Shown here: in pieces, positions 27,301-42,300 of the stretch | Numbering within the stretch: the first letter of the stretch is position 1 | How the letters are laid out: each line of letters begins with the position of its first letter | NCBI GenBank assembly: GCA_004431415.1 | Contig: QPMI01000688.1 | Coordinates: forward strand, 1 to 55,416 | From: Cyanophora paradoxa | Taxonomy: Eukaryota; Glaucocystophyceae; Cyanophorales; Cyanophoraceae | Length of the DNA: 55,416 bases | Reading direction: 5' to 3' | Made by a program: the position numbers and the translations under genes | The notes under the pieces: model-generated | Told to the model about the DNA's origin: nothing | The model's input: the letters and a program-made list of their open reading frames with translations, nothing else | The model's database searches: none

Positions 27301-30300
27301 TCGGGCACGGAGCCGGCGTACGCGAACGTGACCGTGAGCTGCTCGAGCAACGGCGTGGCGGACTCGGCCTCGAACGCGACAGTGGCCTCGGAGACGGGGA
27401 CGGGCTCGGCCACGGTGCTGGTCAGCGCGGGCTCCGGGAGGTGGCAGGTGCAGTCGCACGTGACGAGCTGCGCGGCGACGGTGTACTACTCGTACCTGGG
27501 GGTGGCGTCGAGCGCCACGGCGTACTCGACGGGTGCGTGGGGCCACGGCAGACACTTTTTCGCGGGTCCTGGGATGGAGGCTGACGCGGGGCGTGGGGCG
27601 CAGTGCACGCAAAGACGGTGGAGAACGTGACGGTGGGGACGCCGATCCCGCAGTCGACGACGTCGGTGACGGTGCCCGTGAGCTGGGCGCTCTCGGCGGT
27701 GGGGTACAGCGGGGACAACGTGGCGCCGACGTACGGGCCGCTGGAGGTGAGCTGCTCCGGGGCCGGCGTGACGCGGACGGGCTCCCTGGCGAGCGGCACG
27801 ATCACGGCTGGGGCGACGAGCGCCAACGTGACCGTCTTGGGCTCCCCGAGATGGGCGCGTCGTACACGATCACGTGCAGCGGGGCCAATCTGACGGCGTA
27901 CGCGGGGACCGTGACGGGCGCGGCGCCTGACTTCACACCGGGCGCCGCGTCAAGCACGATGAGCACGAACTCGTCGACGGCAGCATCGCTGTTCGGTGCG
28001 CGGGGGCGGGGCGCGGGGTGGAGCCGCGGGGCGGCGCGTCGCGCTGGGCCCTGACGCCTGCTCGCAGCCAAGTCGGTGGGGCCGCCGTCGGTGACGGTCT
28101 CGTCGAGCGGGGCGGACGCTGTTTTGGCGGCGGTGTCCTGGAATACGACGGGGGCGTCGGGCACGGAGCCGGCGTACGCGAACGTGACCGTGAGCTGCTC
28201 GAGCAACGGCGTGGCGGACTCGGCCTCGAACGCGACAGTGGCCTCGGAGACGGGGACGGGCTCGGCCACGGTGCTGGTCAGCGCGGGCTCCGGGAGGTGG
28301 CAGGTGCAGTCGCACGTGACGAGCTGCGCGGCGACGGTGTACTACTCGTACCTGGGGGTGGCGTCGAGCGCCACGGCGTACTCGACGGGTGCGTGGGGCC
28401 ACGGCAGACACTTTTTCGCGGGTCCTGGGATGGAGGCTGACGCGGGGCGTGGGGCGCAGTGCACGCAAAGACGGTGGAGAACGTGACGGTGGGGACGCCG
28501 ATCCCGCAGTCGACGACGTCGGTGACGGTGCCCGTGAGCTGGGCGCTCTCGGCGGTGGGTACAGCGGGGACAACGTGGCGCCGACGTACGGGCCGCTGGA
28601 GGTGAGCTGCTCCGGGGCCGGCGTGACGCGGACGGGCTCCCTGGCGAGCGGCACGATCACGGCTGGGGCGACGAGCGCCAACGTGACCGTCTTGGGGCTC
28701 CCCGAGATGGGCGCGTCGTACACGATCACGTGCAGCGGGGCCAATCTGACGGCGTACGCGGGGACCGTGACGGGCGCGGCGCCTGACTTCACACCGGGCG
28801 CCGCGTCAAGCACGATGAGCACGAACTCGTCGACGGCAGCATCGCTGTTCGGTGCGCGGGGCGGGGCGCGGGGTGGAGCCGCGGGGCGGCCGCGTCGCGC
28901 TGGGCCTGACGCCTGCTCGCAGCCAAGTCGGTGGGGCCGCCGTCGGTGACGGTCTCGTCGAGCGGGGCGGACGCTGTTTTGGCGGCGGTGTCCTGGAATA
29001 CGACGGGGGCGTCGGGCACGGAGCCGGCGTACGCGAACGTGACCGTGAGCTGCTCGAGCAACGGCGTGGCGGACTCGGCCTCGAACGCGACAGTGGCCTC
29101 GGAGACGGGGACGGGCTCGGCCACGGTGCTGGTCAGCGCGGGCTCCGGGAGGTGGCAGGTGCAGTCGCACGTGACGAGCTGCGCGGCGACGGTGTACTAC
29201 TCGTACCTGGGGTGGCGTCGAGCGCCACGGCGTACTCGACGGGTGCGTGGGCCACGGCAGACACTTTTTCGCGGGTCCTGGGATGGAGGCTGACGCGGGG
29301 CGTGGGGCGCAGTGCACGCAAAGACGGTGGAGAACGTGACGGTGGGGACGCCGATCCCGCAGTCGACGACGTCGGTGACGGTGCCCGTGAGCTGGGCGCT
29401 CTCGGCGGTGGGGTACAGCGGGGACAACGTGGCGCCGACGTACGGGCCGCTGGAGGTGAGCTGCTCCGGGCCGGCGTGACGCGGACGGGCTCCCTGGCGA
29501 GCGGCACGATCACGGCTGGGGCGACGAGCGCCAGCGTGACCGTCTTGGGGCTCCCCGAGATGGGCGCGTCGTACACGATCACGTGCAGCGGGGCCAATCT
29601 GACGGCGTACGCGGGGACCGTGACGGGCGCGGCGCCTGACTTCACACCGGGCGCCGCGTCAAGCACGATGAGCACGAACTCGTCGACGGCAGCATCGCTG
29701 TTCGGTGCGCGGGGCGGGGCGCGGGGTGGAGCCGCGGGGCGGCCGCGTCGCGCTGGGCCCTGACGCCTGCTCGCAGCCAAGTCGGTGGGGCCGCCGTCGG
29801 TGACGGTCTCGTCGAGCGGGGCGGACGCTGTTTTGGCGGCGGTGTCCTGGAATACGACGGGGGCGTCGGGCACGGAGCCGGCGTACGCGAACGTGACCGT
29901 GAGCTGCTCGAGCAACGGCGTGGCGGACTCGGCCTCGAACGCGACAGTGGCCTCGGAGACGGGGACGGGCTCGGCCACGGTGCTGGTCAGCGCGGGCTCC
30001 GGGAGGTGGCAGGTGCAGTCGCACGTGACGAGCTGCGCGGCGACGGTGTACTACTCGTACCTGGGGGTGGCGTCGAGCGCCACGGCGTACTCGACGGGTG
30101 CGTGGGGCCACGGCAGACACTTTTTGCGGGTCTGGGATGGAGGCTGACGCGGGGCGTGGGGCGCAGTGCACGCAAAGACGGTGGAGAACGTGACGGTGGG
30201 ACGCCGATCCCGCAGTCGACGACGTCGGTGACGGTGCCCGTGAGCTGGGCGCTCTCGGCGGTGGGGTACAGCGGGGACAACGTGGCGCCGACGTACGGGC

Positions 30301-33300
30301 CGCTGGAGGTGAGCTGCTCCGGGGCCGGCGTGACGCGGACGGGCTCCCTGGCGAGCGGCACGATCACGGCTGGGGCGACGAGCGCCACGTGACCGTCTTG
30401 GGCTCCCCGAGATGGGCGCGTCGTACACGATCACGTGCAGCGGGGCCAATCTGACGGCGTACGCGGGACCGTGACGGGCGCGGCGCCTGACTTCACACCG
30501 GGCGCCGCGTCAAGCACGATGAGCACGAACTCGTCGACGGCAGCATCGCTGTTCGGTGCGCGGGGGCGGGGCGCGGGTGGAGCCGCGGGCGGCCGCGTCG
30601 CGCTGGGCCCTGACGCCTGCTCGCAGCCAAGTCGGTGGGGCCGCCGTCGGTGACGGTCTCGTCGAGCGGGGCGGACGCTGTTTTGGCGGCGGTGTCCTGG
30701 AATACGACGGGGGCGTCGGGCACGGAGCCGGCGTACGCGAACGTGACCGTGAGCTGCTCGAGCAACGGCGTGGCGGACTCGGCCTCGAACGCGACAGTGG
30801 CCTCGGAGACGGGGACGGGCTCGGCCACGGTGCTGGTCAGCGCGGGCTCCGGGAGGTGGCAGGTGCAGTCGCACGTGACGAGCTGCGCGGCGACGGTGTA
30901 CTACTCGTACCTGGGGGTGGCGTCGAGCGCCACGGCGTACTCGACGGGTGCGTGGGCCACGGCAGACACTTTTTGCGGGTCCTGGGATGGAGGCTGACGC
31001 GGGCGTGGGGCGCAGTGCACGCAAAGACGGTGGAGAACGTGACGGTGGGGACGCCGATCCCGCAGTCGACGACGTCGGTGACGGTGCCCGTGAGCTGGGC
31101 GCTCTCGGCGGTGGGTACAGCGGGGACAACGTGGCGCCGACGTACGGGCCGCTGGAGGTGAGCTGCTCCGGGGCCGGCGTGACGCGGACGGGCTCCCTGG
31201 CGAGCGGCACGATCACGGCTGGGGCGACGAGCGCCAACGTGACCGTCTTGGGGCTCCCCGAGATGGGCGCGTCGTACACGATCACGTGCAGCGGGGCCAA
31301 TCTGACGGCGTACGCGGGGACCGTGACGGGCGCGGCGCCTGACTTCACACCGGCGCCGCGTCAAGCACGATGAGCACGAACTCGTCGACGGCAGCATCGC
31401 TGTTCGGTGCGCGGGGCGGGGCGCGGGTGGAGCCGCGGGCGGCCGCGTCGCGCTGGGCCCTGACGCCTGCTCGCAGCCAAGTCGGTGGGGCCGCCGTCGG
31501 TGACGGTCTCGTCGAGCGGGCGGACGCTGTTTTGGCGGCGGTGTCCTGGAATACGACGGGGCGTCGGGCACGGAGCCGGCGTACGCGAACGTGACCGTGA
31601 GCTGCTCGAGCAACGGCGTGGCGGACTCGGCCTCGAACGCGACAGTGGCCTCGGAGACGGGGACGGGCTCGGCCACGGTGCTGGTCAGCGCGGGCTCCGG
31701 GAGGTGGCAGGTGCAGTCGCACGTGACGAGCTGCGCGGCGACGGTGTACTACTCGTACCTGGGGTGGCGTCGAGCGCCACGGCGTACTCGACGGGTGCGT
31801 GGGCCACGGCAGACACTTTTTCGCGGTCCTGGGATGGAGGCTGACGCGGGGCGTGGGGCGCAGTGCACGCAAAGACGGTGGAGAACGTGACGGTGGGGAC
31901 GCCGATCCCGCAGTCGACGACGTCGGTGACGGTGCCGTGAGCTGGGCGCTCTCGGCGGTGGGGTACAGCGGGGACAACGTGGCGCCGACGTACGGGCCGC
32001 TGGAGGTGAGCTGCTCCGGGCCGGCGTGACGCGGACGGGCTCCTGGCGAGCGGCACGATCACGGCTGGGGCGACGAGCGCCAACGTGACCGTCTTGGGGC
32101 TCCCCGAGATGGGCGCGTCGTACACGATCACGTGCAGCGGGCCAATCTGACGGCGTACGCGGGGACCGTGACGGGCGCGGCGCCTGACTTCACACCGGGC
32201 GCCGCGTCAAGCACGATGAGCACGAACTCGTCGACGGCAGCATCGCTGTTCGGTGCGCGGGGGCGGGGCGCGGGGTGAGCCGCGGGGCGCCGCGTCGCGC
32301 TGGGCCCTGACGCCTGCTCGCAGCCAAGTCGGTGGGGCCGCCGTCGGTGACGGTCTCGTCGAGCGGGGCGGACGCTGTTTTGGCGGCGGTGTCCTGGAAT
32401 ACGACGGGGGCGTCGGGCACGGAGCCGGCGTACGCGAACGTGACCGTGAGCTGCTCGAGCAACGGCGTGGCGGACTCGGCCTCGAACGCGACAGTGGCCT
32501 CGGAGACGGGGACGGGCTCGGCCACGGTGCTGGTCAGCGCGGGCTCCGGGAGGTGGCAGGTGCAGTCGCACGTGACGAGCTGCGCGGCGACGGTGTACTA
32601 CTCGTACCTGGGGTGGCGTCGAGCGCCACGGCGTACTCGACGGGTGCGTGGGGCCACGGCAGACACTTTTTCGCGGGTCTGGGATGGAGGCTGACGCGGG
32701 GCGTGGGGCGCAGTGCACGCAAAGACGGTGGAGAACGTGACGGTGGGGACGCCGATCCCGCAGTCGACGACGTCGGTGACGGTGCCCGTGAGCTGGGCGC
32801 TCTCGGCGGTGGGGTACAGCGGGACAACGTGGCGCCGACGTACGGGCCGCTGGAGGTGAGCTGCTCCGGGGCCGGCGTGACGCGGACGGGCTCCCTGGCG
32901 AGCGGCACGATCACGGCTGGGGCGACGAGCGCCAACGTGACCGTCTTGGGGCTCCCCGAGATGGGCGCGTCGTACACGATCACGTGCAGCGGGGCCAATC
33001 TGACGGCGTACGCGGGGACCGTGACGGGCGCGGCGCCTGACTTCACACCGGGCGCCGCGTCAAGCACGATGAGCACGAACTCGTCGACGGCAGCATCGCT
33101 GTTCGGTGCGCGGGGGCGGGGCGCGGGTGGAGCCGCGGGCGGCCGCGTCGCGCTGGGCCTGACGCCTGCTCGCAGCCAAGTCGGTGGGGCCGCCGTCGGT
33201 GACGGTCTCGTCGAGCGGGGCGGACGCTGTTTTGGCGGCGGTGTCCTGGAATACGACGGGGGCGTCGGGCACGGAGCCGGCGTACGCGAACGTGACCGTG

Positions 33301-36300
33301 AGCTGCTCGAGCAACGGCGTGGCGGACTCGGCCTCGAACGCGACAGTGGCCTCGGAGACGGGGACGGGCTCGGCCACGGTGCTGGTCAGCGCGGGCTCCG
33401 GGAGTGGCAGGTGCAGTCGCACGTGACGAGCTGCGCGGCGACGGTGTACTACTCGTACCTGGGGTGGCGTCGAGCGCCACGGCGTACTCGACGGGTGCGT
33501 GGGGCACGGCAGACACTTTTTCGCGGGTCCTGGGATGGAGGCTGACGCGGGGCGTGGGCGCAGTGCACGCAAAGACGGTGGAGAACGTGACGGTGGGGAC
33601 GCCGATCCGCAGTCGACGACGTCGGTGACGGTGCCCGTGAGCTGGGCGCTCTCGGCGGTGGGTACAGCGGGGACAACGTGGCGCCGACGTACGGGCCGCT
33701 GGAGGTGAGCTGCTCCGGGGCCGGCGTGACGCGGACGGGCTCCCTGGCGAGCGGCACGATCACGGCTGGGGCGACGAGCGCCAACGTGACCGTCTTGGGG
33801 CTCCCGAGATGGGCGCGTCGTACACGATCACGTGCAGCGGGGCCAATCTGACGGCGTACGCGGGGACCGTGACGGGCGCGGCGCCTGACTTCACACCGGG
33901 CGCCGCGTCAAGCACGATGAGCACGAACTCGTCGACGGCAGCATCGCTGTTCGGTGCGCGGGGGCGGGGCGCGGGTGGAGCCGCGGGGCGGCCGCGTCGC
34001 GCTGGGCCTGACGCCTGCTCGCAGCCAAGTCGGTGGGGCCGCCGTCGGTGACGGTCTCGTCGAGCGGGGCGGACGCTGTTTTGGCGGCGGTGTCCTGGAA
34101 TACGACGGGGGCTCGGGCACGGAGCCGGCGTACGCGAACGTGACCGTGAGCTGCTCGAGCAACGGCGTGGCGGACTCGGCCTCGAACGCGACAGTGGCCT
34201 CGGAGACGGGGACGGGCTCGGCCACGGTGCTGGTCAGCGCGGGCTCCGGGAGGTGGCAGGTGCAGTCGCACGTGACGAGCTGCGCGGCGACGGTGTACTA
34301 CTCGTACCTGGGGGTGGCGTCGAGCGCCACGGCGTACTCGACGGGTGCGTGGGGCCACGGCAGACACTTTTTGCGGGTCCTGGGATGGAGGCTGACGCGG
34401 GGCGTGGGGCGCAGTGCACGCAAAGACGGTGGAGAACGTGACGGTGGGGACGCCGATCCCGCAGTCGACGACGTCGGTGACGGTGCCCGTGAGCTGGGCG
34501 CTCTCGGCGGTGGGGTACAGCGGGGACAACGTGGCGCCGACGTACGGGCCGCTGGAGGTGAGCTGCTCCGGGGCCGGCGTGACGCGGACGGGCTCCCTGG
34601 CGAGCGGCACGATCACGGCTGGGGCGACGAGCGCCAACGTGACCGTCTTGGGCTCCCCGAGATGGGCGCGTCGTACACGATCACGTGCAGCGGGGCCAAT
34701 CTGACGGCGTACGCGGGGACCGTGACGGGCGCGGCGCCTGACTTCACACCGGGCGCCGCGTCAAGCACGATGAGCACGAACTCGTCGACGGCAGCATCGC
34801 TGTTCGGTGCGCGGGGGCGGGGCGCGGGGTGGAGCCGCGGGGCGGCCGCGTCGCGCTGGGCCCTGACGCCTGCTCGCAGCCAAGTCGGTGGGGCCGCCGT
34901 CGGTGACGGTCTCGTCGAGCGGGGCGGACGCTGTTTTGGCGGCGGTGTCCTGGAATACGACGGGGGCGTCGGGCACGGAGCCGGCGTACGCGAACGTGAC
35001 CGTGAGCTGCTCGAGCAACGGCGTGGCGGACTCGGCCTCGAACGCGACAGTGGCCTCGGAGACGGGGACGGGCTCGGCCACGGTGCTGGTCAGCGCGGGC
35101 TCCGGGAGGTGGCAGGTGCAGTCGCACGTGACGAGCTGCGCGGCGACGGTGTACTACTCGTACCTGGGGGTGGCGTCGAGCGCCACGGCGTACTCGACGG
35201 GTGCGTGGGGCCACGGCAGACACTTTTTCGCGGGTCCTGGGATGGAGGCTGACGCGGGGCGTGGGGCGCAGTGCACGCAAAGACGGTGGAGAACGTGACG
35301 GTGGGGACGCCGATCCCGCAGTCGACGACGTCGGTGACGGTGCCCGTGAGCTGGGCGCTCTCGGCGGTGGGGTACAGCGGGGACAACGTGGCGCCGACGT
35401 ACGGGCCGCTGGAGGTGAGCTGCTCCGGGCCGGCGTGACGCGGACGGGCTCCCTGGCGAGCGGCACGATCACGGCTGGGGCGACGAGCGCCAACGTGACC
35501 GTCTTGGGGCTCCCGAGATGGGCGCGTCGTACACGATCACGTGCAGCGGGGCCAATCTGACGGCGTACGCGGGGACCGTGACGGGCGCGGCGCCTGACTT
35601 CACACCGGGCGCCGCGTCAAGCACGATGAGCACGAACTCGTCGACGGCAGCATCGCTGTTCGGTGCGCGGGGGCGGGGCGCGGGGTGGAGCCGCGGGGCG
35701 GCCGCGTCGCGCTGGGCCTGACGCCTGCTCGCAGCCAAGTCGGTGGGGCCGCCGTCGGTGACGGTCTCGTCGAGCGGGGCGGACGCTGTTTTGGCGGCGG
35801 TGTCCTGGAATACGACGGGGGCGTCGGGCACGGAGCCGGCGTACGCGAACGTGACCGTGAGCTGCTCGAGCAACGGCGTGGCGGACTCGGCCTCGAACGC
35901 GACAGTGGCCTCGGAGACGGGACGGGCTCGGCCACGGTGCTGGTCAGCGCGGGCTCCGGGAGGTGGCAGGTGCAGTCGCACGTGACGAGCTGCGCGGCGA
36001 CGGTGTACTACTCGTACCTGGGGGTGGCGTCGAGCGCCACGGCGTACTCGACGGGTGCGTGGGGCCACGGCAGACACTTTTTCGCGGGTCCTGGGATGGA
36101 GGCTGACGCGGGGCGTGGGGCGCAGTGCACGCAAAGACGGTGGAGAACGTGACGGTGGGGACGCCGATCCCGCAGTCGACGACGTCGGTGACGGTGCCCG
36201 TGAGCTGGGCGCTCTCGGCGGTGGGGTACAGCGGGGACAACGTGGCGCCGACGTACGGGCCGCTGGAGGTGAGCTGCTCCGGGGCCGGCGTGACGCGGAC

Positions 36301-39300
36301 GGGCTCCCTGGCGAGCGGCACGATCACGGCTGGGGCGACGAGCGCCAACGTGACCGTCTTGGGGCTCCCCGAGATGGGCGCGTCGTACACGATCACGTGC
36401 AGCGGGGCCAATCTGACGGCGTACGCGGGGACCGTGACGGGCGCGGCGCCTGACTTCACACCGGGCGCCGCGTCAAGCACGATGAGCACGAACTCGTCGA
36501 CGGCAGCATCGCTGTTCGGTGCGCGGGGGCGGGGCGCGGGGTGGAGCCGCGGGGCGGCCGCGTCGCGCTGGGCCCTGACGCCTGCTCGCAGCCAAGTCGG
36601 TGGGGCCGCCGTCGGTGACGGTCTCGTCGAGCGGGCGGACGCTGTTTTGGCGGCGGTGTCCTGGAATACGACGGGGGCGTCGGGCACGGAGCCGGCGTAC
36701 GCGAACGTGACCGTGAGCTGCTCGAGCAACGGCGTGGCGGACTCGGCCTCGAACGCGACAGTGGCCTCGGAGACGGGGACGGGCTCGGCCACGGTGCTGG
36801 TCAGCGCGGGCTCCGGGAGGTGGCAGGTGCAGTCGCACGTGACGAGCTGCGCGGCGACGGTGTACTACTCGTACCTGGGGGTGGCGTCGAGCGCCACGGC
36901 GTACTCGACGGGTGCGTGGGCCACGGCAGACACTTTTTCGCGGGTCCTGGGATGGAGGCTGACGCGGGGCGTGGGGCGCAGTGCACGCAAAGACGGTGGA
37001 GAACGTGACGGTGGGACGCCGATCCCGCAGTCGACGACGTCGGTGACGGTGCCCGTGAGCTGGGCGCTCTCGGCGGTGGGGTACAGCGGGGACAACGTGG
37101 CGCCGACGTACGGGCCGCTGGAGGTGAGCTGCTCCGGGGCCGGCGTGACGCGGACGGGCTCCCTGGCGAGCGGCACGATCACGGCTGGGGCGACGAGCGC
37201 CAACGTGACCGTCTTGGGGCTCCCCGAGATGGGCGCGTCGTACACGATCACGTGCAGCGGGGCCAATCTGACGGCGTACGCGGGGACCGTGACGGGCGCG
37301 GCGCCTGACTTCACACCGGGCGCCGCGTCAAGCACGATGAGCACGAACTCGTCGACGGCAGCATCGCTGTTCGGTGCGCGGGGGCGGGGCGCGGGGTGGA
37401 GCCGCGGGGCGGCCGCGTCGCGCTGGGCCCTGACGCCTGCTCGCAGCCAAGTCGGTGGGGCCGCCGTCGGTGACGGTCTCGTCGAGCGGGGCGGACGCTG
37501 TTTTGGCGGCGGTGTCCTGGAATACGACGGGGGCTCCGGGCACGGAGCCGGCGTACGCGAACGTGACCGTGAGCTGCTCGAGCAACGGCGTGGCGGACTC
37601 GGCCTCGAACGCGACAGTGGCCTCGGAGACGGGGACGGGCTCGGCCACGGTGCTGGTCAGCGCGGGCTCCGGGAGGTGGCAGTGCAGTCGCACGTGACGA
37701 GCTGCGCGGCGACGGTGTACTACTCGTACCTGGGGGTGGCGTCGAGCGCCACGGCGTACTCGACGGGTGCGTGGGGCCACGGCAGACACTTTTTCGCGGG
37801 TCCTGGGATGGAGGCTGACGCGGGGCGTGGGGCGCAGTGCACGCAAAGACGGTGGAGAACGTGACGGTGGGGACGCCGATCCCGCAGTCGACGACGTCGG
37901 TGACGGTGCCCGTGAGCTGGGCGCTCTCGGCGGTGGGGTACAGCGGGGACAACGTGGCGCCGACGTACGGGCCGCTGGAGGTGAGCTGCTCCGGGGCCGG
38001 CGTGACGCGGACGGGCTCCCTGGCGAGCGGCACGATCACGGCTGGGGCGACGAGCGCCAACGTGACCGTCTTGGGGCTCCCCGAGATGGCGCGTCGTACA
38101 CGATCACGTGCAGCGGGGCCAATCTGACGGCGTACGCGGGGACCGTGACGGGCGCGGCGCCTGACTTCACACCGGGCGCCGCGTCAAGCACGATGAGCAC
38201 GAACTCGTCGACGGCAGCATCGCTGTTCGGTGCGCGGGGCGGGCGCGGGGTGGAGCCGCGGGCGGCCGCGTCGCGCTGGGCCCTGACGCCTGCTCGCAGC
38301 CAAGTCGGTGGGGCCGCCGTCGGTGACGGTCTCGTCGAGCGGGGCGGACGCTGTTTTGGCGCGGTGTCCTGGAATACGACGGGGGCGTCGGGCACGGAGC
38401 CGGCGTACGCGAACGTGACCGTGAGCTGCTCGAGCAACGGCGTGGCGGACTCGGCCTCGAACGCGACAGTGGCCTCGGAGACGGGACGGGCTCGGCCACG
38501 GTGCTGGTCAGCGCGGGCTCCGGGAGGTGGCAGGTGCAGTCGCACGTGACGAGCTGCGCGGCGACGGTGTACTACTCGTACCTGGGGGTGGCGTCGAGCG
38601 CCACGGCGTACTCGACGGGTGCGTGGGGCCACGGCAGACACTTTTTGCGGGTCCTGGGATGGAGGCTGACGCGGGGCGTGGGGCGCAGTGCACGCAAAGA
38701 CGGTGGAGAACGTGACGGTGGGGACGCCGATCCCGCAGTCGACGACGTCGGTGACGGTGCCCGTGAGCTGGGCGCTCTCGGCGGTGGGGTACAGCGGGGA
38801 CAACGTGGCGCCGACGTACGGGCCGCTGGAGGTGAGCTGCTCCGGGGCCGGCGTGACGCGGACGGGCTCCCTGGCGAGCGGCACGATCACGGCTGGGGCG
38901 ACGAGCGCCAACGTGACCGTCTTGGGGCTCCCCGAGATGGGCGCGTCGTACACGATCACGTGCAGCGGGCCAATCTGACGGCGTACGCGGGGACCGTGAC
39001 GGGCGCGGCGCCTGACTTCACACCGGGCGCCGCGTCAAGCACGATGAGCACGAACTCGTCGACGGCAGCATCGCTGTTCGGTGCGCGGGGGCGGGGCGCG
39101 GGTGGAGCCGCGGGGCGGCCGCGTCGCGCTGGGCCCTGACGCCTGCTCGCAGCCAAGTCGGTGGGGCCGCCGTCGGTGACGGTCTCGTCGAGCGGGGCGG
39201 ACGCTGTTTTGGCGGCGGTGTCCTGGAATACGACGGGGGCGTCGGGCACGGAGCCGGCGTACGCGAACGTGACCGTGAGCTGCTCGAGCAACGGCGTGGC

Positions 39301-42300
39301 GGACTCGGCCTCGAACGCGACAGTGGCCTCGGAGACGGGGACGGGCTCGGCCACGGTGCTGGTCAGCGCGGGCTCCGGGAGGTGGCAGGTGCAGTCGCAC
39401 GTGACGAGCTGCGCGGCGACGGTGTACTACTCGTACCTGGGGGTGGCGTCGAGCGCCACGGCGTACTCGACGGGTGCGTGGGGCCACGGCAGACACTTTT
39501 TCGCGGGTCCTGGGATGGAGGCTGACGCGGGGCGTGGGGCGCAGTGCACGCAAAGACGGTGGAGAACGTGACGGTGGGGACGCCGATCCCGCAGTCGACG
39601 ACGTCGGTGACGGTGCCCGTGAGCTGGGCGCTCTCGGCGGTGGGGTACAGCGGGACAACGTGGCGCCGACGTACGGGCCGCTGGAGGTGAGCTGCTCCGG
39701 GGCCGGCGTGACGCGGACGGGCTCCCTGGCGAGCGCACGATCACGGCTGGGCGACGAGCGCCAACGTGACCGTCTTGGGCTCCCCGAGATGGGCGCGTCG
39801 TACACGATCACGTGCAGCGGGGCCAATCTGACGGCGTACGCGGGGACCGTGACGGGCGCGGCGCCTGACTTCACACCGGGCGCCGCGTCAAGCACGATGA
39901 GCACGAACTCGTCGACGGCAGCATCGCTGTTCGGTGCGCGGGGCGGGGCGCGGGGTGGAGCCGCGGGGCGGCCGCGTCGCGCTGGGCCCTGACGCCTGCT
40001 CGCAGCCAAGTCGGTGGGGCCGCGTCGGTGACGGTCTCGTCGAGCGGGGCGGACGCTGTTTTGGCGGCGGTGTCCTGGAATACGACGGGGGCGTCGGGCA
40101 CGGAGCCGGCGTACGCGAACGTGACCGTGAGCTGCTCGAGCAACGGCGTGGCGGACTCGGCCTCGAACGCGACAGTGGCCTCGGAGACGGGACGGGCTCG
40201 GCCACGGTGCTGGTCAGCGCGGGCTCCGGGAGGTGGCAGGTGCAGTCGCACGTGACGAGCTGCGCGGCGACGGTGTACTACTCGTACCTGGGGGTGGCGT
40301 CGAGCGCCACGGCGTACTCGACGGGTGCGTGGGGCCACGGCAGACACTTTTTCGCGGGTCCTGGGATGGAGGCTGACGCGGGGCGTGGGGCGCAGTGCAC
40401 GCAAAGACGGTGGAGAACGTGACGGTGGGGACGCCGATCCCGCAGTCGACGACGTCGGTGACGGTGCCCGTGAGCTGGGCGCTCTCGGCGGTGGGGTACA
40501 GCGGGGACAACGTGGCGCCGACGTACGGGCCGCTGGAGGTGAGCTGCTCCGGGGCCGGCGTGACGCGGACGGGCTCCCTGGCGAGCGGCACGATCACGGC
40601 TGGGGCGACGAGCGCCAACGTGACCGTCTTGGGGCTCCCCGAGATGGGCGCGTCGTACACGATCACGTGCAGCGGGGCCAATCTGACGGCGTACGCGGGG
40701 ACCGTGACGGGCGCGGCGCTGACTTCACACCGGGCGCCGCGTCAAGCACGATGAGCACGAACTCGTCGACGGCAGCATCGCTGTTCGGTGCGCGGGGGCG
40801 GGGCGCGGGGTGGAGCCGCGGGGCGGCCGCGTCGCGCTGGGCCCTGACGCCTGCTCGCAGCCAAGTCGGTGGGGCCGCCGTCGGTGACGGTCTCGTCGAG
40901 CGGGGCGGACGCTGTTTTGGCGGCGGTGTCCTGGAATACGACGGGGGCGTCGGGCACGGAGCCGGCGTACGCGAACGTGACCGTGAGCTGCTCGAGCAAC
41001 GGCGTGGCGGACTCGGCCTCGAACGCGACAGTGGCCTCGGAGACGGGGACGGGCTCGGCCACGGTGCTGGTCAGCGCGGGCTCCGGGAGGTGGCAGGTGC
41101 AGTCGCACGTGACGAGCTGCGCGGCGACGGTGTACTACTCGTACCTGGGGGTGGCGTCGAGCGCCACGGCGTACTCGACGGGTGCGTGGGGCCACGGCAG
41201 ACACTTTTTCGCGGGTCCTGGGATGGAGGCTGACGCGGGGCGTGGGGCGCAGTGCACGCAAAGACGGTGGAGAACGTGACGGTGGGGACGCCGATCCGCA
41301 GTCGACGACGTCGGTGACGGTGCCCGTGAGCTGGGCGCTCTCGGCGGTGGGGTACAGCGGGGACAACGTGGCGCCGACGTACGGGCCGCTGGAGGTGAGC
41401 TGCTCCGGGGCCGGCGTGACGCGGACGGGCTCCCTGGCGAGCGGCACGATCACGGCTGGGCGACGAGCGCCAACGTGACCGTCTTGGGGCTCCCCGAGAT
41501 GGGCGCGTCGTACACGATCACGTGCAGCGGGGCCAATCTGACGGCGTACGCGGGACCGTGACGGGCGCGGCGCCTGACTTCACACCGGGCGCCGCGTCAA
41601 GCACGATGAGCACGAACTCGTCGACGGCAGCATCGCTGTTCGGTGCGCGGGGCGGGGCGGGGTGGAGCCGCGGGGCGGCCGCGTCGCGCTGGCCCTGACG
41701 CCTGCTCGCAGCCAAGTCGGTGGGGCCGCCGTCGGTGACGGTCTCGTCGAGCGGGCGGACGCTGTTTTGGCGGCGGTGTCCTGGAATACGACGGGGCGTC
41801 GGGCACGGAGCCGGCGTACGCGAACGTGACCGTGAGCTGCTCGAGCAACGGCGTGGCGGACTCGGCCTCGAACGCGACAGTGGCCTCGGAGACGGGGACG
41901 GGCTCGGCCACGGTGCTGGTCAGCGCGGGCTCCGGGAGGTGGCAGGTGCAGTCGCACGTGACGAGCTGCGCGGCGACGGTGTACTACTCGTACCTGGGGG
42001 TGGCGTCGAGCGCCACGGCGTACTCGACGGGTGCGTGGGGCCACGGCAGACACTTTTTCGCGGGTCCTGGGATGGAGGCTGACGCGGGGCGTGGGGCGCA
42101 GTGCACGCAAAGACGGTGGAGAACGTGACGGTGGGGACGCCGATCCCGCAGTCGACGACGTCGGTGACGGTGCCCGTGAGCTGGGCGCTCTCGGCGGTGG
42201 GTACAGCGGGGACACCGTGGCGCCGACGTACGGGCCGCTGGAGGTGAGCTGCTCCGGGGCCGGCGTGACGCGGACGGGCTCCCTGGCGAGCGGCACGATC

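Noticed and set aside
36125-37864. 579-codon unspliced frame on the plus strand, and the 546-codon one at 23261-24901
   Set aside because: Both run through intron sequence and out-of-frame exon A because of single missing bases. Parts are genuine exon B residues but the whole is not a product.
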